Of a DNA stretch of 64,000 nt, positions 59,382-64,000 are shown in pieces. Numbering within the stretch: position 1 is the stretch's first letter; each line of letters opens with the position of its first letter. Source of the DNA: Orobanche coerulescens (lineage: Eukaryota; Streptophyta; Magnoliopsida; Lamiales; Orobanchaceae); NCBI GenBank assembly GCA_033398695.1, contig CM065806.1:46463001-46527000 (forward strand). Direction: 5' to 3'. Under the pieces are notes generated by a model that was not told where the DNA came from, made no database searches, and worked only from the letters and a program-made list of their open reading frames with translations. The position numbers and the translations under genes were made by a program.

Positions 59382-61458
59382 TGTTAGGAATATGCCCTCG
59401 AATGCCACTCAGAGGATGTTGAGTGAGGGCATTGTACTTGTTATTATGTAAATCATTTTCAGAAGGCAACTGTATGTTTCTTTATTTACTGGTAGTCACT
59501 GGCATTCCTGACTCATAAATATATATATATATATATATATAAACTAGTCCGTGTATTTGAGAGCAAAACATTCCACTCCTTATTAGATAAGGGGATTGGC
59601 ACTGGAAAGGTTTATGGCTCAAATACTTAATCGTTCGCAAGCCGATGAAACTTGACTGTGTGTTAAGGTTATGTGAAGACTTGTATGACATGTTCTTTGA
59701 CTTGAAGAGTGCCTGTCGATCATAATATTTAGTGGGAGCACACATTATAGGTATGCTAATGAGGTTAGTATACTCGGACCGACTCACCCTCGATTCGTCA
59801 CACGGATTTCACTCTGGGACAGTCAATGATGGAATCATAAGGTTGTGACAGGTATTTGTGAACCTTCGACTTGAGGATTTAGTAGGGATGTGCTTCTGAC
59901 GTTGAGATTTTCTTAGAGTAGTTCAACCCAGAAAACTAAAAGGTGGGGTCGACCTCGACATGCATCTTGACGGGCAAGTAGCGAATCCTACTGAGTACCA
60001 AGATAGGATTCTTTCTCCTGTAAGTGAGCAGGCATATGTCTTATGCGGTTATTGGCAAATGATATCATAAGTCTTTGGCCAAAGCATTGGAGCTAGTTGT
60101 ATTGGATACACGAGAGCTCAATGATCTCGGTTTCCATTAACTCATGCATAGCGTCAAGTACAAATAGGGTTTGACTGACCGTGACCCTATACCTTGATCG
60201 GGACATTTGAAAGAAGGGTTTATTCGTATACTGGTATTCACGACAGAAAGGTTTTTTGAATTATCCCAATCATTCGTTCTCAGTTAGGTTACAGTGTAGG
60301 CCGCGGGACTGGCTAGGTGGTGCTATCACTCTTTGGTTCCTCCCATTGCTAACTGAGACGGACCTACCGAGTCGCGCATTAGGATAGACGACGGAATAAA
60401 TCGAGCTTAATCTCTCTTTGATACTATTAGATATTGGATATTTAATTTATTAGACATTAGATGTCTAATTAATTATGAGACATTGAATGTCTAAATTAAT
60501 TTATTGGATAAATTAATTTCGGCCTAATGAATTAAATAAATTATTGTGTGATTGATTTAATTCATAGATATAATTATTTATTGGAGAAATTAATTATATT
60601 TTTTTTGATATAATTAATTAATTAGATTAATTTAATTGATATAATACATCGATACGGAATAGAGTTTATCTGTTTGGACTCGTGGAAGTCCGAAACAAAC
60701 CGAATTCTCCCGTAAACTTCTGGAGGCCGCCCCACCCCACCTTTGATCTTGAGTTGGACTTGTCTCCCACCTTAATTGGTGGAAGACCAAGATAATTGAG
60801 AGATCTTGATATCTCTGTTGATAAAGGGTTGGTGATATTATTCTTTGGCAAAGAATAATAAAATAAGAAAAAGACATGAAGACCATGACTTATACTTGTG
60901 GTTGGTTGAAAGACTCCACTCTTGGTTTTTGCAAGAGGTAAGTCACGGTCAAGCAATAATTGAGAGAGAGAGAGAGAGAGAATAGTTTTCTCAATTCTTC
61001 ATTACCTTCATCTTTTTCATCTTTCTTATTCATTTTTCTTGGAGAAAAATTGAGAGATTAATGAGAGATAAATTGATAAATATACTTGGAGTATATACTT
61101 AAATTAATATAAGCTTCACCATTCTATTCTATCCGTATCCTCGGAGGATAATAGGGTGGTTGTTATTCCGGTCGGCTTCCGGCACGTGGCAAGTAGAGGC
61201 ACGGTGTTTCGGTGCTCGGGATTTCAAAAAGCTTGGCGAATCGGATTCGTGAGGAAGATCACCTAAAGCTTGGGGAATTGCTTTTGTAGAGAACACCATT
61301 TAATCAATATACTTCGAGGATATGATTTCGTATCTTCTTTTGTTTCGTTTTTATATTCGTATATATGTAGCTTGATCGATCCTCTTTAGGGATTCAGATC
61401 AAATTTGATTCGTATATTGCTTCCGCTGCGCCTTCGTTTTAGGCACCGAATCCCAACA
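59382..61458 (+). repeat. 5' LTR of copia B (2,077 bp)
   Basis: Starts TGTTAGGAATATGCCC and ends CCGAATCCCAACA before the primer-binding site. Contains an (AT)n run at about 59517-59541, a (GA)n run at about 60963-60981, and AT-rich inverted words such as TTAGACATTAGATGTCTAA at about 60449. Confidence 0.8.
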
Positions 61459-61658
61459 GTGGTATCGGAGCATAGGTCTTGCGATCGTATATATGATTTA
61501 ACATTTGGAATGATTGATTGGGACCGTGGTCAGGCTATCGATGTGCCCCGCCATGTCGTCTCAGGGTGTTCGAGCGTCCTTTCTTTCGGACATGTTCGGG
61601 CTCGTTTTCTTCGTGTATTCCTGAAAATTAATTTACCGCATTTTAAATTGAATTTAAT

Positions 61659-62042
61659 ATGATTAAAATGATACATGTTGGTCAGACCAAGGTTTACGAA
61701 ATGGAAAAGGATTTACTTATGGGTCCATTGGGATCAGATCCCTTTCTAACTTGTGAATCTTGCCTTAAAGGCAAAATGACTAAGTCCCCCTTCACAGGGA
61801 CTTTTGAAAGAGCCGCTGATAAACTTGGATTAGTCCATACCGATGTGAGTGGTGCTTTGGAAGCAGCACATGACGGATATCAGTATTTCATTACGTTCAC
61901 GGATGATCATACTAGGTGTGGTTATGTGTACTTAATAAAACACAAATCCGAGGCCTTTGAGAAATTCCAGGAATTTAAGGCCCTAGTCGAAAAACAAACT
62001 GGTAATCATATCAAAGCACTTCGGTCGGACCAAGGTGGCGAG
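61659..62042 (+). pseudogene. copia B pre-integrase and integrase N-terminal half
   Basis: Frame includes the pre-integrase and zinc-binding region (LTCESCLKGKMTKSPFTG) and integrase core blocks LGLVHTDVSGALEAAHDGYQ, YFITFTDDHTRCGYVYLIKH and IKALRSDQGGE. It stops being copia at 62042 where the solo LTR begins. The sequence upstream of 61659 lacks gag and protease. Confidence 0.85.
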
Positions 62043-63149
62043 TGTTGGAATATTTTATTCCATAAATTTATTAATAGAGTTTTGATTATTAAAGTTTCTA
62101 AACAAAGCAAAACAACAAAGAAGCGAAGCAAAGCATCAAAGGAGTCGAAGACGCAAAAAGCTGGACAGAAGGACTATTAACGTATGCTAAACAGATAACT
62201 TAACGTACATAATTGTGGAAAATTAACGTACGTAACACATGTTGCTTAACGTATGTAATGTGATGTTTCTGAGTTCAAACAAGATGAATGTTGGAGATGA
62301 TGTCATGGCATAGGTCAGCATGCAACGGACATATTGACTATATATAACGTACGTAATAAGGGAGTTGCTAACGTACGTAATGATCAAGACAGAAGACACT
62401 GGACTGATTTGCATGAGGTGTAACGTACGTACCAAGTTGACATTAACGTACGTAATAATGGTAACATACGTAATATATTGCATATAGCGTACGTAAAGAA
62501 GGATGCAGAGGCTAACGGTTAGTTGGAAGAAAAATGCCTATAAATACCACTTCTAATGGTATTCATCTTACAACAACGCAAAGCAAACGACTCATTGATG
62601 AGATATTCATATTGATATTCTTGTTGTTCTAATTGTGCTTATATTGATAGTTTGAGTGTTTATACATTCAACACATACATGAGAGGTAAAATAAAAGATA
62701 CGATTGGATTCGGTGTTATTAGGATCAAGGATCCGGCATTATTAGAATCGCAATCGATATCTAAGTTAGGTTTATCTAGTACCCATAGAAAGCTAGAGTG
62801 GTTGATTCCTTATTCAAGAGAAAAGGAAAATGGTTTAACTTGGACTGACATAAAAACAAGTTTGTAACGGTAATATCTCGACCGATAGAAGAGAGATTGA
62901 ATGGTTTACTCGGACCGATAGAAGACGAGCTTGTAACGGTTATCCCCCGACCGATAGAAGAGAGGTGTAGAGGTTTATCTTTAGCCTATTGAAAAAGATA
63001 CCGAGAGAGCACGTAGGCACATTTGGCCGAACCTCTATCAATATTTGTGTCGTTTAATTTCCGCACTTCTACTTAAATCGCTTCCGCAATGCGTAAGAGT
63101 TTTACAACTCTATCTTGAAATGGCGATACCAACCAATCTTGCTCCAACA
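62043..63149 (+). mobile_element. solo LTR (1,107 bp) with TSD GCGAG
   Basis: Starts TGTTGGAATATTTT and ends CTTGCTCCAACA, flanked by GCGAG at 62038-62042 and 63150-63154. There is no primer-binding site, interior or second LTR. Orientation is set by a CCTATAAATACC TATA box at 62537-62548. The small ORFs inside are not supported as genes. Confidence 0.92.
62172..62548 (+). promoter_or_regulatory. AACGTACGTAA array and TATA box of the solo LTR
   Basis: About ten copies of TTAACGTACGTAA or close variants at 62176-62497, followed 40 bases later by CCTATAAATACC. Same arrangement as in the LARD-X and gypsy LTRs, with a different palindrome. Confidence 0.65.
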
Positions 63150-63154
63150 GCGAG

Positions 63155-63465
63155 TATATGAGCACTGAGTTTGACGAGTTCCTAATGGAGCACGAAATAG
63201 TGTCACAACTTACAGCTTCAGGAATTCCTCAGTTAAATGGTGTGTCGGAAAGAAGGAACCGAACCTTGTTAGACATGCTTCGTTCCATGCTTAGCTACAC
63301 CGACTTATCGATTTACATGTGGGGTTATGCGCTCCTTACTGTTGCTTATATATTGAACATATGTCCTTCCAAATCCATTCTTAAGACACCACATCAGATG
63401 TGGGAGGATAGGAAACCAAGTCTTCATCATATTAGGATTTGGGGATGTCCCGCCTATGTCAAGAT
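63155..63465 (+). pseudogene. copia B integrase C-terminal half
   Basis: Continues the integrase core in frame across the solo LTR when one target duplication is removed: YMSTEFDEFLMEHEIVSQLT, PQLNGVSERRNRTLLDMLRS, KSILKTPHQMWEDRKPSLHH and IRIWGCPAYVKI. The Glu of the catalytic DDE lies in NGVSERRNRTL. The frame is cut at 63466 by the Tat-type LTR. Confidence 0.85.
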
Positions 63466-64000
63466 TGTTGTGCGGCGATTTATACGCCTCGATGGCAATC
63501 GGCGTAATGGTCAAGAGCCAACCATTGAAGACAGATGCTGGGCAAACTCCTAACAGTCGGCACCCGAGGCGATCGTCTATTGGTATCTGGCGATCGCCTA
63601 TGATGTCCGACCATAGACGATCGTCCCGTGCCACGTATGAATCCAACACCCGTCAAAGTCTTCGAAGACCGAATCTCGGACGAAGACCCACGTGCAGATC
63701 CACAAAAGGCGCCGCAAGATAAGGCCTTTGACCCCAGCTTGTCACCAACCTCACACCTACCGACAGGCCCGCCGAAAGGTACAAAGTGGGTCCTCCCCAG
63801 ACAGCGACTCAGGACGCGTGCATGTTCCCCATTGGCTCGCACAGCTGGCTGCCAGCAGCAGCCTCGGACTTTAAGGGAACAGTCCCACGTGATGGGACGA
63901 TCGCCCACCTTATTCTAATATAGAAAACGGTGGTCGCCCGCGATCGCCGGAGAGGACCCAACAACATTTTCTCCTATAAATGGGAGGCCTCCAACAGTGG
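63466..64000 (+). repeat. Tat-type LTR, start to window edge
   Basis: Starts TGTTGTGCGGCG within the copia B integrase. Segments such as GCCCGCCGAAAGGT and CGCACAGCTGGCTGCCAGCAG match the LTR at 13837-14983. GGCGATCGCC and ACGATCGTC words (63570-63950) precede CCTATAAATGGG at about 63973-63984. It is a diverged relative of the element at 13837 and continues past the edge. Confidence 0.8.

Larger units (their letters stand above)
59382..64000 (+). mobile_element. copia B: LTR, primer-binding site and partial pol, with two nested LTRs
   Basis: LTR 59382-61458, primer-binding site TGGTATCGGAGC at 61460-61471. Only about 190 bp separates it from pre-integrase sequence, so gag and protease are deleted. 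The integrase is interrupted by a solo LTR (62043-63149) and by a Tat-type LTR from 63466. The remainder extends past the window. Confidence 0.8.

Noticed and set aside
59517..59541. (AT)n run as a functional element
   Set aside because: Ordinary microsatellite inside the copia B LTR.

Overview
The window is plant nuclear DNA, almost certainly from an angiosperm (probably a eudicot; I cannot name the species). It is a dense nest of transposable elements and holds no intact host gene. The evidence is: Ty3/gypsy, Ty1/copia, CACTA, PIF/Harbinger, LINE and MITE sequences; plant-type LTR retrotransposon primer-binding sites; and intron-bearing fragments of two plant host genes. I found no tRNA, rRNA, CRISPR or bacterial features.

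Layout. (1) 1-7320: a minus-strand non-autonomous giant-LTR element (LARD-X), with a 3.7-kb LTR, a non-coding 2.5-kb interior and its other LTR running off the left edge. It sits inside (2) a minus-strand Tat-lineage gypsy element at 7321-12486 (LTR, gag, protease, RT, RNase H, second RNase H) whose integrase and 3' LTR must lie left of the window. (3) 12487-13836: unassigned sequence. (4) 13837-17191: a plus-strand Tat-type element reduced to LTR, gag and a truncated LTR, with a 5-bp target duplication. (5) 17406-18281: the 3' end of a LINE, broken by (6) a CACTA-like terminus at 18282. That terminus is followed by an island with intron-containing pieces of an NSUN5-like rRNA methyltransferase gene and a PERK receptor-kinase gene, to about 23.1 kb. 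(7) 23802-28222: a minus-strand copia element split by a PIF/Harbinger element with TAA duplications. (8) 28223-46348: a minus-strand chromovirus-like gypsy element split inside its integrase by a 12,300-bp CACTA element (31573-43872, GTG duplications). The CACTA element encodes a TNP2 transposase and a second protein with a ULP1 (SUMO-protease) domain, and carries a 181-bp tandem array. (9) 46349-50482: a plus-strand chromovirus-like gypsy element cut at its 5' side. (10) 50483-56071: several related minus-strand LARD-type remnants. (11) 56072 to the end: copia A, interrupted by copia B, whose integrase is interrupted by a solo LTR (GCGAG duplications) and then by a Tat-type LTR at the right edge.

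The most interesting recurring structure is an array of CpG-containing palindromes just upstream of the U3 TATA box. It appears in LTR families that otherwise look unrelated, each with its own word: TTAGCGTGCGCTAA, AACGTACGTAA, TTACGGCCGTAA or GGCGATCGCC. I read these as candidate promoter or enhancer modules of the retrotransposons. This is a hypothesis from pattern and position only. All coordinates were read by eye. Element ends with target duplications or matching terminal bases are firm; others are approximate.
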